Positions 1-11,061 of a stretch of 64,000 bases of DNA are shown in pieces (position 1 is the first letter of the stretch; each line of letters starts with the position of its first letter). Source of the DNA: Arctopsyche grandis. Its lineage: Eukaryota > Arthropoda > Insecta > Trichoptera > Hydropsychidae. The DNA lies in the NCBI RefSeq assembly GCF_051622035.1, contig NC_135360.1, positions 13,630,001 to 13,694,000 of the forward strand. The letters are read 5' to 3'. A model generated the notes under the pieces. That model searched no databases, was not told the origin of the DNA, and saw only the letters and a program-made list of their open reading frames with translations. A program made the position numbers and the translations under genes.

Positions 1-112
1 AAGGTGTTCTAAAAAATATATTAAAACCATCATATAAATTCAAAATAAATACATTACATATGTATGTATGTCTGATGTAGGTAGAATTTAAATGAAATAC
101 ATTTCACAGTAC

Positions 113-278
113 CTTCATATCGTGAATTTTCTTTAATGTATGAATATCCTACATTGAATAACCACATTGACATAGATAGGGGAATCGCTAAGGCACATAT
201 TATCACTGGAACTAAATGGTCCACTTTCAGCCTTTTCAGGAAACCTTCTGGTTTCGGTTTTAAGATTTTAGTGCCCAT
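113..278 (-). CDS. Partial gene, probable divergent cytochrome c oxidase subunit VIc
   Basis: This is one coding exon of a gene that continues off the left edge. The minus strand shows an acceptor (AG at 300-299), a short leader, ATG at 278-276, and a donor (GT at 112-111) after an Arg-Tyr-Glu codon run, so the reading frame is interrupted in phase 1. The roughly 55 residues begin MGTKILKPKPEGFLKRLK. They continue with His, one hydrophobic membrane segment and a polar stretch ending IKENSRYE. COX6C, a small inner-mitochondrial-membrane subunit of complex IV, has the same plan: KP..G(L/F)L, a conserved His, one membrane helix, then a basic tail and an aromatic pair. Length and spacing match, but identity is low. 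The rest of the tail should lie beyond position 1. It could be another single-pass mitochondrial protein. The family call is an inference. Confidence 0.4.
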
Positions 279-298
279 GTTCAGCTGCAATCTAATAT

Positions 299-908
299 CT
301 GAAATTTTAAATAAAAAATAGTATATTTAAACATGATCAACAAATAAATTGAAGAAAATTAATCATACGTTTTTCGGGGGCCTATTACAAAATCGACAAA
401 AAATACGAATGCATAATTTTTTTAATAATTATTTTAAAAGCATTGCTGGTATATACATATTGTTTTTATTTTTATGTAGTTCGAAATGACTAGTTTTATC
501 AAATAAAATAAAACAATATCCCATTCTATATAAAAGGCAAATCATCATAATAGATATAAAAATGATAGTAATAAATATAAATGGTGTCAATTAGAATGAA
601 GATAAAAAAAATTGTATATTGAACATCGAAAACTTAGATTATTGTAAAAAAATCTCATATAAATATTATATTTTAATAGATATATAAGGATACGTATTTT
701 TTTCTTCTTAATATACATAAGAAGTAGTTCTAGAAAGTAAAATTCGTTGACATACGCGAACACTAACTTATCATTGCACGATTCTATGTACATTAATGAC
801 CTGTGGAACACTTATTTTTAAATGTTTGGCATATTGAGTGCTAATTATACTTTGAACAGTACACATGACACAATTAATATGTTGTCTGATAAGATATTTA
901 TTATAGAT
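299..908. other. AT-rich spacer upstream of the COX6C-like exon
   Basis: No convincing coding signal was seen on either strand. This stretch would hold the intron or promoter side of the minus-strand COX6C-like gene. The hAT element inserted immediately to its right. Confidence 0.4.
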
Positions 909-1257
909 ATCTATAGCAGTGGCGTATATTGGGTGTGTGCTAGGTGTGCGGCGCACACCCGTGAAAACCAAAGACCACATAAAGTAGTATTTTAATACAA
1001 AATAATGTGTTGTTGTATAAACAGGCATTGATGTGTATGGTGTATTTACCGCGTGCGCTAAATGTATGGTGTATGGTGTGGTGTGCAGTCTGCAGCGTGT
1101 TGTGTGATGTTAGATGTAGTTTGTGCGCCGCGACGAGAGAATACCTATGCCGTGCAGCAAATTGGTGGGTTTGGTTGGAGTGTGCAGGCGGATATTCGCT
1201 TGTATAGGTTTGTTCGCGATATTAAGACGTACGGTGTGCTACGACTTCAGAGCACCG

Positions 1258-1293
1258 CGCACCGCACCGCACCGCACCGCACCGCACCGCACC
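1258..1293 (+). repeat. GCACC pentanucleotide repeat in hAT 5' region
   Basis: About seven head-to-tail ACCGC/GCACC units lie between the hAT left end and the transposase start. They generate open frames on several strands that are artefacts of composition. Confidence 0.85.
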
Positions 1294-1398
1294 ACTCGGC
1301 AATTGACCGAATGCGATGCGACACGTGGTCTCGTACTTTTTCGCACATTCGTATTTTTATGGTCATTCGTATCTCAGTCATACCTCTAATAACTAATA

Positions 1399-3549
1399 AT
1401 GGCTAACAGTGTTCAAGACATTTTAACTATTCCGTTTTCAAATAGAAGTTTTGAGATAAAATTAAAAATAATTAAAGATGGGAAACCGTGTCCGTCTCTT
1501 CCAAATTTATCCAGTTTGCATAAAGAAAAAACAAAAGTTTACACTAGACATTTTTGCGTTTCAAATTATAAAAAATTCGAATGGATTACAGGCTGTGAAA
1601 TTCGATCCAAACTTTTCTGCTGGCCATGTTTATTGTTCTCCAAAGATATTAATGTGTGGAACAAAGAAGGATTTGCTGATCTCAACCATTTGACAGCAGC
1701 ACTGAAGAAACACGAAGGATCGCAGGCACACGTTCAATCATTTCATTCCATACAAATGTTTGGCAAACAACGAATCGACGTATTAATTGACAGTCAACGT
1801 AAAGCCGAAATAAGTCGACATAATGAACAAGTAAATAAAAATAGAGATGTTTTAAAACGAATTATTAACGCAATAATCTATCTAGGAAAACAAGAACTGT
1901 CCCTGCGAGGTCACGACGAGTCATGTAATTCCGTAAACAAAGGCAATTACATTGAATATCTAAATGCTCTTCGAGAATATGATTCTGTTTTAGATACTCA
2001 TTTAAATACTGCTACTACCTTTCGTGGTACTTCTCCAAGTATACAAAATGACATAATCGAAGCAATCGCTCATGTTATTAAAGTTCATATAAAAAATGAA
2101 GTAGAGTCAGCAAGTTTTGTTGCTATTATTCTCGATGAAACTTCAGATATAATGACAAAATCACAGCTCTCAACAGTTTTACGTTTTGTATGTAAAGGCA
2201 ATGTACATGAACGGTTTATTAGTTTTACAGACGTTAGTGCTGATAAAACATCTAATGGTCTATTCCGTCACGTGGTGAACATAGTTGAAGAATTTAAAAT
2301 TCAAGACAAATCGGTTGGACAGACTTATGATGGAGCAAGTGTAATGAGTGGACACGTAAATGGTTTGCAATCCAAAGTCCTCAATGCTTATCCTTTTGCT
2401 CTTTTTACACACTGTTATGCTCATGTATTGAATTTAGTATTGCAGCAAGGTCTTTCTGATATTAAAGAAAGTAAATCATTTTTTCAAACTTTAAATGGAT
2501 TGTCTACATACTTTTCAAAATCTTCCAAAAGAGTATTCGCTTTACAGGAATTTGTGACAAAAAGACTTCCCTCTGTAGCACCCACAAGGTGGAATTTTAC
2601 ATCTCGTTTAAGTAGCACAGTACAACAATACAGAAGTCAATTTACAGATTTTTTTCGACATGTTATAGAAAATTGTGAATTATGGGACACAGATACTGTT
2701 ATAAAAGCACGAGGGTTTTTAGGCTTTTTAGAGGATTTTCAAACAATTAAACTTCTTCAATTTTTTTCAAAACTGTTTGGAATAACTGATGTTTTGTATA
2801 ACATTCTTCAATCTAAATCTTCGGACGTTTTATATTGTTGTAAAAAAATTAATGATGTTTTGCAGCAACTGAAATACGAAAGGGATAATAATTTTGAAAT
2901 GTTATGGAATAATTATTTAAATGAAAAAAATGATGATCATGATCGTAGGCCACAAAGATTAAAAAATTATTCAGAAGTAGAAGATAAAACTTCATTTCGT
3001 CAATTATATTTCAAAATAGTTGATAGCATAATCGCACAAGTCGAATGTAGATATTCTTCACTTTCCAAATTAGAATATTTTCACCTTCTTTGTAATGATA
3101 AATATGACGAATATAAAGAAAATTTTCCAAATGTTTTAATTAATAAATTAAAAGATTTTTATGGATCACTGTTTGATTATATTCGATTGAAAAACGAACT
3201 CATTGTGCTATATTCCAGCTCTGAATTTTCAGAGAAACCTGTTCATGAATTAATACAATTCATGACAAAAAATAACCTCGAATCTGGTTTTAAAGAGGTG
3301 TTTAAGCTGGGAGAATTAATATTAACGATACCAAGCAGTACAGCTTCAGCAGAACGTTCTTTTTCGGCGCTGAAAAGAATAAAAACTTGCTATAGAGGTA
3401 CGCAAGGTCAAGATAGATTATGTGGCCTTAGCTTAATTTCAATAGAAAAAAAGTTATTGGTGGAATTAAAACAGAAAGACACATTCTATGCAGACGTGAT
3501 TGAAAAGTTTATGTCTCAGAAACGTCGCATTGAACTTATGTATAAATAA
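1399..3549 (+). CDS. hAT transposase, TTF-type zinc finger plus RNase H-like core (716 aa)
   Basis: This is the cut-and-paste transposase of the surrounding element. The N-terminal part (about residues 45-115) has the TTF-type zinc-finger layout: FCVSNYKKF, then CEIRSKLFCWPCLLFS, then a His-rich helix. The catalytic core shows the expected acidic positions: LDETSD (about residue 248), the QTYDGAS motif, the CYAHVLNLV block after it, and a C-terminal dimerisation segment with IPSSTASAERSFSALKRI (about residue 650), which contains the catalytic Glu. This architecture is that of ZMYM1-like/DUF4371 hAT proteins. The ATG at 1399 is the first in frame, 480 bp inside the element. There is no stop or frameshift, and the protein ends 120 bp before the right terminus. 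Function is inferred from motifs; activity is untested. Confidence 0.92.
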   Translation: MANSVQDILTIPFSNRSFEIKLKIIKDGKPCPSLPNLSSLHKEKTKVYTRHFCVSNYKKFEWITGCEIRSKLFCWPCLLFSKDINVWNKEGFADLNHLTAALKKHEGSQAHVQSFHSIQMFGKQRIDVLIDSQRKAEISRHNEQVNKNRDVLKRIINAIIYLGKQELSLRGHDESCNSVNKGNYIEYLNALREYDSVLDTHLNTATTFRGTSPSIQNDIIEAIAHVIKVHIKNEVESASFVAIILDETSDIMTKSQLSTVLRFVCKGNVHERFISFTDVSADKTSNGLFRHVVNIVEEFKIQDKSVGQTYDGASVMSGHVNGLQSKVLNAYPFALFTHCYAHVLNLVLQQGLSDIKESKSFFQTLNGLSTYFSKSSKRVFALQEFVTKRLPSVAPTRWNFTSRLSSTVQQYRSQFTDFFRHVIENCELWDTDTVIKARGFLGFLEDFQTIKLLQFFSKLFGITDVLYNILQSKSSDVLYCCKKINDVLQQLKYERDNNFEMLWNNYLNEKNDDHDRRPQRLKNYSEVEDKTSFRQLYFKIVDSIIAQVECRYSSLSKLEYFHLLCNDKYDEYKENFPNVLINKLKDFYGSLFDYIRLKNELIVLYSSSEFSEKPVHELIQFMTKNNLESGFKEVFKLGELILTIPSSTASAERSFSALKRIKTCYRGTQGQDRLCGLSLISIEKKLLVELKQKDTFYADVIEKFMSQKRRIELMYK

Positions 3550-3677
3550 CTAATAAATTAAACATTTTTGTAATGCAAAACGAGTATTTTTTTTTAATTG
3601 CTAATTTTATACCCTATGCCCTACGGAATACACAGCACACCCGGTATTAACACCCACCGTCCGCCACTGATCTATAG

Positions 3678-4379
3678 TAAAAATACTTTAGGTATTTGAC
3701 AATGAATCCATTTTAACCTACTACCTTTGCACTGATTACTAGTTGAGGTTCAGAATATGATTTTATATGATGACATATTTAATATAATAATATAGAATTT
3801 AAGAAATTCTTAAGTAAAATATATGTATACAAAATGTTTAAACAACTTTAACTAAAAATAAATTAAATGAAATGTACGCATTCAATCGTTCGTGTGAAAA
3901 GTTAAAATAAACTTAAACAAACACCAATGACTATATTGAATTGTTATGCATTAAAATATAGAAAACTACTTAAAAAAATAACGAATACCAAAATAACAAC
4001 TACAATAACTAAACCATAGAAGAAATATCAATAAAAAAAACCCTCACCATTTCATTTGCAAAATAAAGAGCCTTGTAAAAAATAAAAAATAGACCAGTTG
4101 ACGTGTGAAATTGACAGCTATGCACAATCGAATGAACAGTTATAGTATACCATAACCAATCTAAAAACGACCATTGACAAGAAAGATAAAATTAAATAAT
4201 TTTCATTAAATAAAAAATATATATAATATATAACTTCGCTTTTGTAGATTCAATACATCGCTTTCGTAGAATCCAAGCTATGGCCTCATATCAGAATAAC
4301 AGAGAAAACACTACAATTGTTGACCAATTGGATGCTTATTTTTTGAAGTTGCACGAATCGTGACAAAAGATTATATGGA
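3678..4379. other. AT-rich non-coding spacer
   Basis: No supportable gene. This is low-complexity AT-rich DNA with short A and TA runs, between the complete hAT element and a second, truncated hAT end. Confidence 0.4.
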
Positions 4380-4420
4380 GTATGTAGATAAAAGAGAGAA
4401 TTTCACCGCACCCGCCACTG
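4380..4420. mobile_element. Orphan terminus of a hAT-type element
   Basis: The sequence ending CCCGCCACTG at 4420 reads CAGTGGCGGGTGCGGTGAAA on the minus strand. Its following AT(T)CTCTCT run matches the left end of the small hAT MITE at 57414. The other end of this copy is not visible to the left, so it appears truncated. The octamer ATGTAGAT that follows would be its target duplication but has no partner here. Confidence 0.5.
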
Positions 4421-4851
4421 ATGTAGATAGTTCAAACACACAACTACACTACCACACTACTCCTACATCTTTCATAGTACATTTTCTACGCACACTGTGG
4501 TGCAAACACTACTAACTGATTACAAGAAATGGCTGGAATATTTCACCTACTCAATAACGTCACAAGATTCTTATTTTTTAATATTTGAATTCGAGTGATT
4601 AACCATTTTAGTTTTTCCTTGATCCGCTATAGGAAGACACTTAGGAAAAACGTACATGCTGTCCCTTACATCGCCTCTCGACTAATAGCATTTCATGCAG
4701 ACAATATAATAGTGTACGTGCGAAATGCCATTGTTCGAGATGGATGTCTTCATACAGCTATCCATTTTTTCCATCCATTTTTCGTGACAGCTAAACCAGT
4801 AGGCTTAAGCGCAAGTACATAAGTATGAAAATCTAATTAATTTATTAGTGA

Positions 4852-4987
4852 CTGATTTGAAACAAAAATACAAAGATCAACCTTTAAATGATTTCTGGAT
4901 GAGTTTGTCAGAGTACCGCATTTTTTCAAAACAATCTATTATTGTATTACTTCCGTTTTCTACAACCTATTTATGCGAAGCGGGATA

Positions 4988-4990
<3 letters not shown>
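4852..4990 (+). pseudogene. Fossil hAT transposase C-terminus (ZBED5/FAM200-like)
   Basis: In one plus-strand frame the sequence reads DLKQKYKDQPLNDFW, a short linker, then IIVLLPFSTTYLCEAG. This is the hallmark C-terminal block of ZBED5/FAM200/SCAND3-type hAT transposases (LLPFSTTYLCE). The frame stops immediately afterwards, where the TIR element at 4998 has inserted. No upstream transposase remains in a readable frame, so this is a relic fragment unrelated to the intact hAT at 917. Confidence 0.75.
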
Positions 4991-5318
<328 letters not shown>

Positions 5319-5547
5319 GCTGCAATTGCTTTAGCATTCGATCTCTCGATGAAATAGCGGCAAATCATAATCGCAAACACGTTGGCAGCACTGCACGTGT
5401 AGTGAATCGTAGCGGTTGGTGTCAGTCGAGAATCGACATCGACGTCAACGTTCGCGCAGTCGGTAAATAGTGTGGAAGTGGGGACGAGCTCCCGAGTTCC
5501 CGAGTTCCCGAGCTCTGAGCGATCCTGATTCCTGTCCAGACACCAGG
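5319..5547 (+). promoter_or_regulatory. Probable ACAP promoter / 5' untranslated region
   Basis: This segment is richer in GC and CpG than the surroundings, carries a GACGTCA half-CRE near 5439, and has three copies of a CCGAGTT/C unit just before the gene (about 5490-5515). It ends at the first ACAP codon. The location and composition suggest the transcription start region; no TATA box was identified. Confidence 0.5.
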
Positions 5548-8500
5548 ATGAGGAGCTCCGTCGACCTGGAAGAATGCCTGCGGGATTCGCCGAACTTCCG
5601 GTACAAATTCGGCATTCGATCCTCGTCTCGCTTCCCATCCCACTTCTTGTTGGTTGTCAATAGATGAGTCACGGCCCACTTCCTATAGCTTCCTCTAACT
5701 TTCACACGCTTATCGCAATACATACTAAACAGGATGTATTTCGTTGTTCGCCCAAACAAAAACAAATATACCGTATAATTTAATTCAATTTCATCAACGC
5801 CCTTGTAAAGAATCGCTATGATTAATTATGAATCGGCAAGCATTGTGAATTTCTAGGTTTCATTTTTTACTTCTAGGAAACAATTAGAAGATGAAGAAAA
5901 CGACTTGGATTCTTTAGAAAGCAAATTAGACAAAGTTCTAAAGACATGCAGCTTAATGATTGATAATGGAAAAACTTACGTAGCCCAACAAAGGTAATTT
6001 TTGAACAATGAACATGTTGAATGTAATGATTTTAACAGGTCGATCAATATCGTTTCATATTTGCAGCTTATTTGCAAATTCCTTGTGGGAATTGAGTCTT
6101 CAGTTCAACGATGAGCCTAAAGTGATGTCCTCTCTAAATAGATTTAATCATGTGCTTCAAGAAATGAATAAATTTCATACTATCTTGCTAGATCAAGCTT
6201 CCAGAACAGTTCTCAAGAATCTCACTACGTTTGTTAAAGTGTAAGATTAATAATATTTATAGCTTAATTTTCGATTAATTATCAAGTCGGTTTTAATTAT
6301 TTATCGGTCTCAATTTTCAGTAATATTAAAAGTGTCAAAGAAAGTAAGCATCACTTTGAAAAAATTTCAAATGATTTAGACGCAGCTTTATTGAAAAATT
6401 CTCAAGTATCTAAAAATCGACCTATGGATATAGAAGAGACGGATAATTTACTAACGGCTACCAGATCTTGTTTTCGTCATACTGCACTTGATTACGTCCA
6501 TGCTCTTACAATGCTAAAAGCGAAAAAAAAACATGAAGTATTAGCCACTGTAGGTTTTTTTCATTATTGATTTATTCACTTAATAACACATTCATCAAAT
6601 CCAATTTTTTTTCAGTTTTTGTCATACATGCATGCTTGCTGTACTTTCTACCACCAAGGGGCTGATTTTTGCGAAGATTTAGATTCTTTTCTAAAGAATT
6701 TAGCTGAGGATGTATGCATTTATTTATGCACTTGTGCATATATATATTAATAAACATATGCAGTTATTATTTATTGAAATATAATGAAATTTCAGGTGAC
6801 ACTGATGCGTGTAGATTCGAAAGATTTAGAAAAAGAAATGGAAAATCGTCATACAGTGGTTAATAGTTTCGATAGTGTGTTACCAAGTTGTAACTCTCAC
6901 AGAGATAGTGAAGGAGGTGATACGATGACACTCACTGCCAAAAATTCAACTAAACCTAGAATGCAAGGTTATTTATATAAAAGGACATCGAATGCATTTA
7001 AAACATGGAATAGAAGATGGTTTTACCTTTATGATAACCAACTTGTTTATAGGCAAGTGAAAACAGTTTTTTCGATTATATGACTATGTAATTTATGTAT
7101 AATAGACAAATTTCTCAATATATATATTTTTTTATAACCTTTTATTTATCAATTTATTACTTTCATAGGAAGCGAACTGGAGAGGAACAGGTAACAGTGA
7201 TGGAAGAGGATCTTAGATTGTGTACTGTTAAATATGTATTAGATGGAGAGAGACGGTTTTGTTTTGAAGTCCTCTCTCCTTCAAAGTAAGAAATTGTTAT
7301 GCTAAAATACTGTTCTCATTATCACTAGTGTATTAAAAGTCTTTATATAATTAAATCAAACTATTTACATTTCAGAAGTCATATGTTACAAGCTGACTCT
7401 GAAGACATGCTGAACTCGTGGATAAAAGCCCTTCAAAGTGGAATACGAGTTGCTATTCAAAGGGGGCTCAGCACTTTAGCGATATCAGATTCTAACGCAC
7501 AAGCTTTACCTGTTGCTAAAACGACCCAGTCTAATAACACCAAAATGAACCATACCAAGAAAGTTAGGTAAGTGAAATATTAGCTATTTAAAAATCCAAT
7601 CACTGAAAGCAAGATTTTAGTACATCATCATGAACTATTTTTTTTAGAATGTGGGAACAACTTCTAAGTATTCCTGGCAATAATGTGTGCTGTGATTGTA
7701 GCAGTGCAAATCCCAGATGGGCTAGTATCAATCTAGGCATTACATTATGTATAGGTAAAGTCAACTTTACATCACGCTGAATTAATTTACACAATATTGA
7801 AGACACCATATCATTGATATTATATTGCATATTTGGTTAGAATGTTCGGGAGTGCATCGCTCGTTGGGAGTTCACCATAGTAAAGTTAGATCATTGACAC
7901 TTGACGAATGGGAAGGAGATGCTGTGAAAGTGATGGCAGAACTTGGAAATCGAATTGTAAATCAAGTATATGAAGCAACTGTAAACGAGAATTCATCTAT
8001 TCCAAAAGCGTCACCAAACTGTCCTTCGTAATATTATTGAATTTAATATTAACATTAGTACTAAACTATTAGAGATATTTGTATTTCAATTTATTAAAAT
8101 ATTTTAGTGTTATTCGAGAAGCCTGGATCAAGAGTAAATATGTATCTTTAGCGTTTGTTAGTGATTTGAATATAACAAAAGAATCAAATGGTCGACAGAC
8201 TCGTGTAGACAGTAAAATTGAACCGAATGACAGCAAAATTTCCGATGACACTAATAGAAAATGGTCTGTAAGAAAAGTCAGGCGCCGTCCTCGGTCCAGA
8301 CCACGCAATAGACAACCAATCAAAGAAGTAGATTTAAGCGATGATGATGATGATGAGGCAAAAGGTAATTCCAGTTACTTGAATATTTAATACGGTATAT
8401 ATTCTGATTTAAGCTGCATTATTTTAACGTGTTTTGTTTCTTGTAATTTAAGTTGCCCCATCAAAGCAATCGAATGCTTTACACAGTGAATCACAAACCA

Positions 8501-9902
8501 GCAAAGATATGAATCATAAACCAGATACTGTTAAAAAAAATGATCGTAATGTGTTATTAATTGGGACCGAGTTAAACATGACTGAGCCACCAATTGGAAT
8601 TGCGCTACCGAGCGATCAAGATTCAACAGAAGGAGAAGGAGAGTCTGATGACATAGGTTAATAAAGTGAAATTAGAAAATTCTCAAATGAGAGACAAACA
8701 CATCTTAAGATTGTATTTAATTAGTATTTTTTTTGCAGAGGAAGAAGACATCAGTGCCTTGACACCATCTTTACTATTGTACCGTGCAGCAGGAGCACAC
8801 AATTTGCCTGTAATGTGTAGAGCTTTTGCCTTGCGTGCTGATCCTCATATACCGCACCCACAACCCGCTCATCATGGTCGCACTCCGCTTCATGCAGCCG
8901 TCATTAGTGTATGTTTTATTTCGTAGAGTAAATAAAAAAATTCAATTACATTTATACTAATTTGTTGTCAATTTCAGGGTTCCGTGATGGCTTGTTCTTA
9001 TCTTCTGATGAATGGCTCTCGCATTAATGTACAAGATTCTTTGGGGAAAACACCCTTGCATTTAGCTACAGAATCAGGGAACACTGCACAGGTACATATT
9101 GTATTAATTTTTTATTTATCTATGTATATTACAATAATGGGGACCGAAATTTGGATTTTCGAATAAGCATACATACTTAGTTGTAATACAAATTATTGTT
9201 TTCGTGAAAAAATATATACAGTGGAACCTTGAATTACGAGTGCTTCGAAATACGACCAATATTTTGACGTGATATACGAGCTGTACGCATTCATACAATA
9301 ATAAGGAGGTGATCTTGATAGAAGTTGAGAAGTAAATCATCAAGAAGCACCAACAAGGTATTCGAGTGGCTGACATCGTAAGATTTTATAATAAATTACA
9401 TTACGAGCATGTTTCCGGAGCCAACGCTCGTAAATCGAGGTTCCCCTGTATGTAGATAAAATCGTGGATTGGCCACATCTGATTTTTTTCTGTGATTATG
9501 TATTCTTAATTTATTTTATTTTTAGGTTTGCTTACTGCTTCGGTACAAAGCTGATCAAAACATTAAAGATAATGATGGAAATACTCCATTAGATATTGCG
9601 GTTAACAATGCTAATGCAGATATTGTAACATTGTTAGTGCTTGTTAAAATATCGTAATAGGTAAATTTAAAATAACTTTTTGTTACTCGTACTTTTACTT
9701 TTACAGATTGCGATTGACCAAATTGAATGATGAAATGAAAGAGTCTGACATGGGGGCTCTAGGTGATGAAACGTATAATGAAGTATTTCGGGATTATACC
9801 CAAATGGCGCATTCGCATCCAGAAAGACTTATAAGATCTAATCACAGGGATAGTCTTAATTGTGAAAATTTACCAAGTAGTGAGAATGTATCGAATAAAT
9901 AA
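5548..9902 (+). CDS. CenB1A: ACAP-type ArfGAP (BAR, PH, ArfGAP, ankyrin), 865 aa
   Basis: This gene encodes an Arf6-type GTPase-activating protein acting at endosomal and plasma membranes. Coding exons: 5548-5600, 5877-5993, 6067-6240, 6321-6549, 6616-6711, 6796-7052, 7169-7285, 7376-7567, 7648-7754, 7841-8027, 8108-8364, 8453-8656, 8739-8908, 8978-9091, 9526-9653, 9707-9902. All phases join and the total is divisible by three. The N-terminus ([14 protein letters not shown]) is the ACAP BAR start. The BAR domain covers residues 1-240 and the PH domain about 278-375 ([18 protein letters not shown]). The ArfGAP domain spans about 413-520, with a CX2CX16CX2C zinc site and the arginine finger in PRWASINLG. 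An acidic/basic linker follows, then ankyrin repeats at about 680-800. Exon 6 ends at a GC donor. The exon 15 donor (9654) is the only phase-compatible site and adds about six residues (VLVKIS) relative to relatives. Symbol is by family resemblance. Confidence 0.95.
7053..7168 (+). other. GC-AG intron of ACAP
   Basis: The junction reads TATAG|GCAAGT, the consensus for the rare GC donor class, and ends TTTCATAG|GAAG. Only this donor keeps the frame across to the PH-domain strand (VYR then KRTGEEQ). The nearby GTGAAA at 7056 would shift the frame. Confidence 0.85.
9217..9450. mobile_element. Tigger/pogo-type MITE in ACAP intron 14
   Basis: The element is 9219-9448 (230 bp), flanked by TA on each side. 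Ends are inverted: CAGTGGAACCTTGAATTACG at the left, CAGGGGAACCTCGATTTACG on the minus strand at the right. The interior reads like the first helix-turn-helix of a Tigger transposase ([24 protein letters not shown]) with a stop, so it is an internally deleted derivative. Confidence 0.85.
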
Positions 9903-11061
9903 TAGTAAATATCATAATTGTCAAAAATTTCCAACTCAGAGTCCAACTCAAATAATATTAAGTTGCTCCTGTGATCTTAACAATCTCACTTATAAATTTT
10001 GTAATTTGATAATTATATATTTTTGTGTTGTTTTAGTATTATATATTATTGTATAATCACAATGAATTTTTTTTTAGAGTATTTATCCTGTGAATAGGGT
10101 ACTGAAGTATGCATCTTTGTATATGCATTTGTTGGAACTATTGCCTTTTGAAGGGTTCGGTTAATTATAAATAAAAACTTACATGTAGAAGTTTGAAAAA
10201 CTACTTACTAATTTTAGCTTTCGTCTCACGACATCGATCTGTTGGAAATCAAAAACTGTTTGCATGTAATAAATCTTGAATACTACAATACTTTAAGATT
10301 TATAATAAATTATTAGCATGTAATGACTTACCTTAAAGTTTTATAATCAAAAATTAATAACTTGTGTATGTTTCTATCATTATGCCAGACTCTTTTTGTA
10401 TCAAATTACAATAAATGTCAAAATACTCGTTACGCATGCTCTCTGTCTTGCCGTTTTTAAAAAATTATTTTTGATGCTTTTACATACAGTATTTTGGCTT
10501 GACTATATCGAATCTATCATTATGTACACATGTATGTACTAAGCACATATTTTTTAACATTCCAAATTTTGTATAATATGTAAAATTATACAAACATTGC
10601 ACTTTCCAAAGCAAAAACTTCTAACATTTGCCAAATGTAATGAATAACTGTAAATGTTTATTTATGTTATTTGTAATATTATTATACCATGTGTTTATGA
10701 ATTTATTGCAAAATAAAAATATTAGCCGTATTTAGATGTTTTGCATTGCTTATCAATTATCTATCTTATGAAATCTTAATTTATAAATTGAAATGAAATC
10801 AAACACAGATCCTCTATTGTGCATTTTTTTATTTATTTCAAGAACTGTCTTATACATACAAGGCTGACAATATACAATACGGTTTTTGCCATTTTTTAAT
10901 ATTAACAAATAATATTTTTACAATATGTAATTTTAAAAGTAGTATATTACAATATAATCATATAATACAAATAAGTTTACACTTAATCCATTGTGTCTTA
11001 TTTAAATTAAATTAATTCAATTAGACAATTGTGGAAGTCTGTACACTAATACTACGCGATT
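9903..11061 (+). other. ACAP 3' region
   Basis: AT-rich sequence without ORFs. AATAAA occurs at 10170-10175 and at 10712-10717; the second, followed by GT/T-rich sequence, is the more likely end of the ACAP transcript. The part after about 10750 may be the 3' side of the convergent minus-strand piggyBac-derived gene. Confidence 0.5.

Larger units (their letters stand above)
909..3677 (+). mobile_element. Complete hAT transposon with 8-bp target duplication
   Basis: The element itself is 917-3669 (2753 bp). It is flanked on both sides by the identical octamer ATCTATAG (909-916 and 3670-3677), the 8-bp duplication diagnostic of hAT insertions. The termini are inverted: CAGTGGCG at the left, and the right end reads CAGTGGCG on the other strand, with a further GGGTGT block shared in each. 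The short 5' region carries a palindromic GTGCGGCGCAC motif and a GCACC pentamer run. One long transposase frame fills the rest. A perfect duplication, recognisable ends and an open frame point to a young, possibly autonomous copy. Confidence 0.93.

Noticed and set aside
1007-1406. Short open frames before the hAT transposase
   Set aside because: They are His/Arg/Ala-Pro repeats from the GCACC tract, lie inside the transposon and resemble nothing known.
4595-4822. 75-codon open frame between hAT fragments
   Set aside because: No recognised motif and no start or splice context; likely chance.
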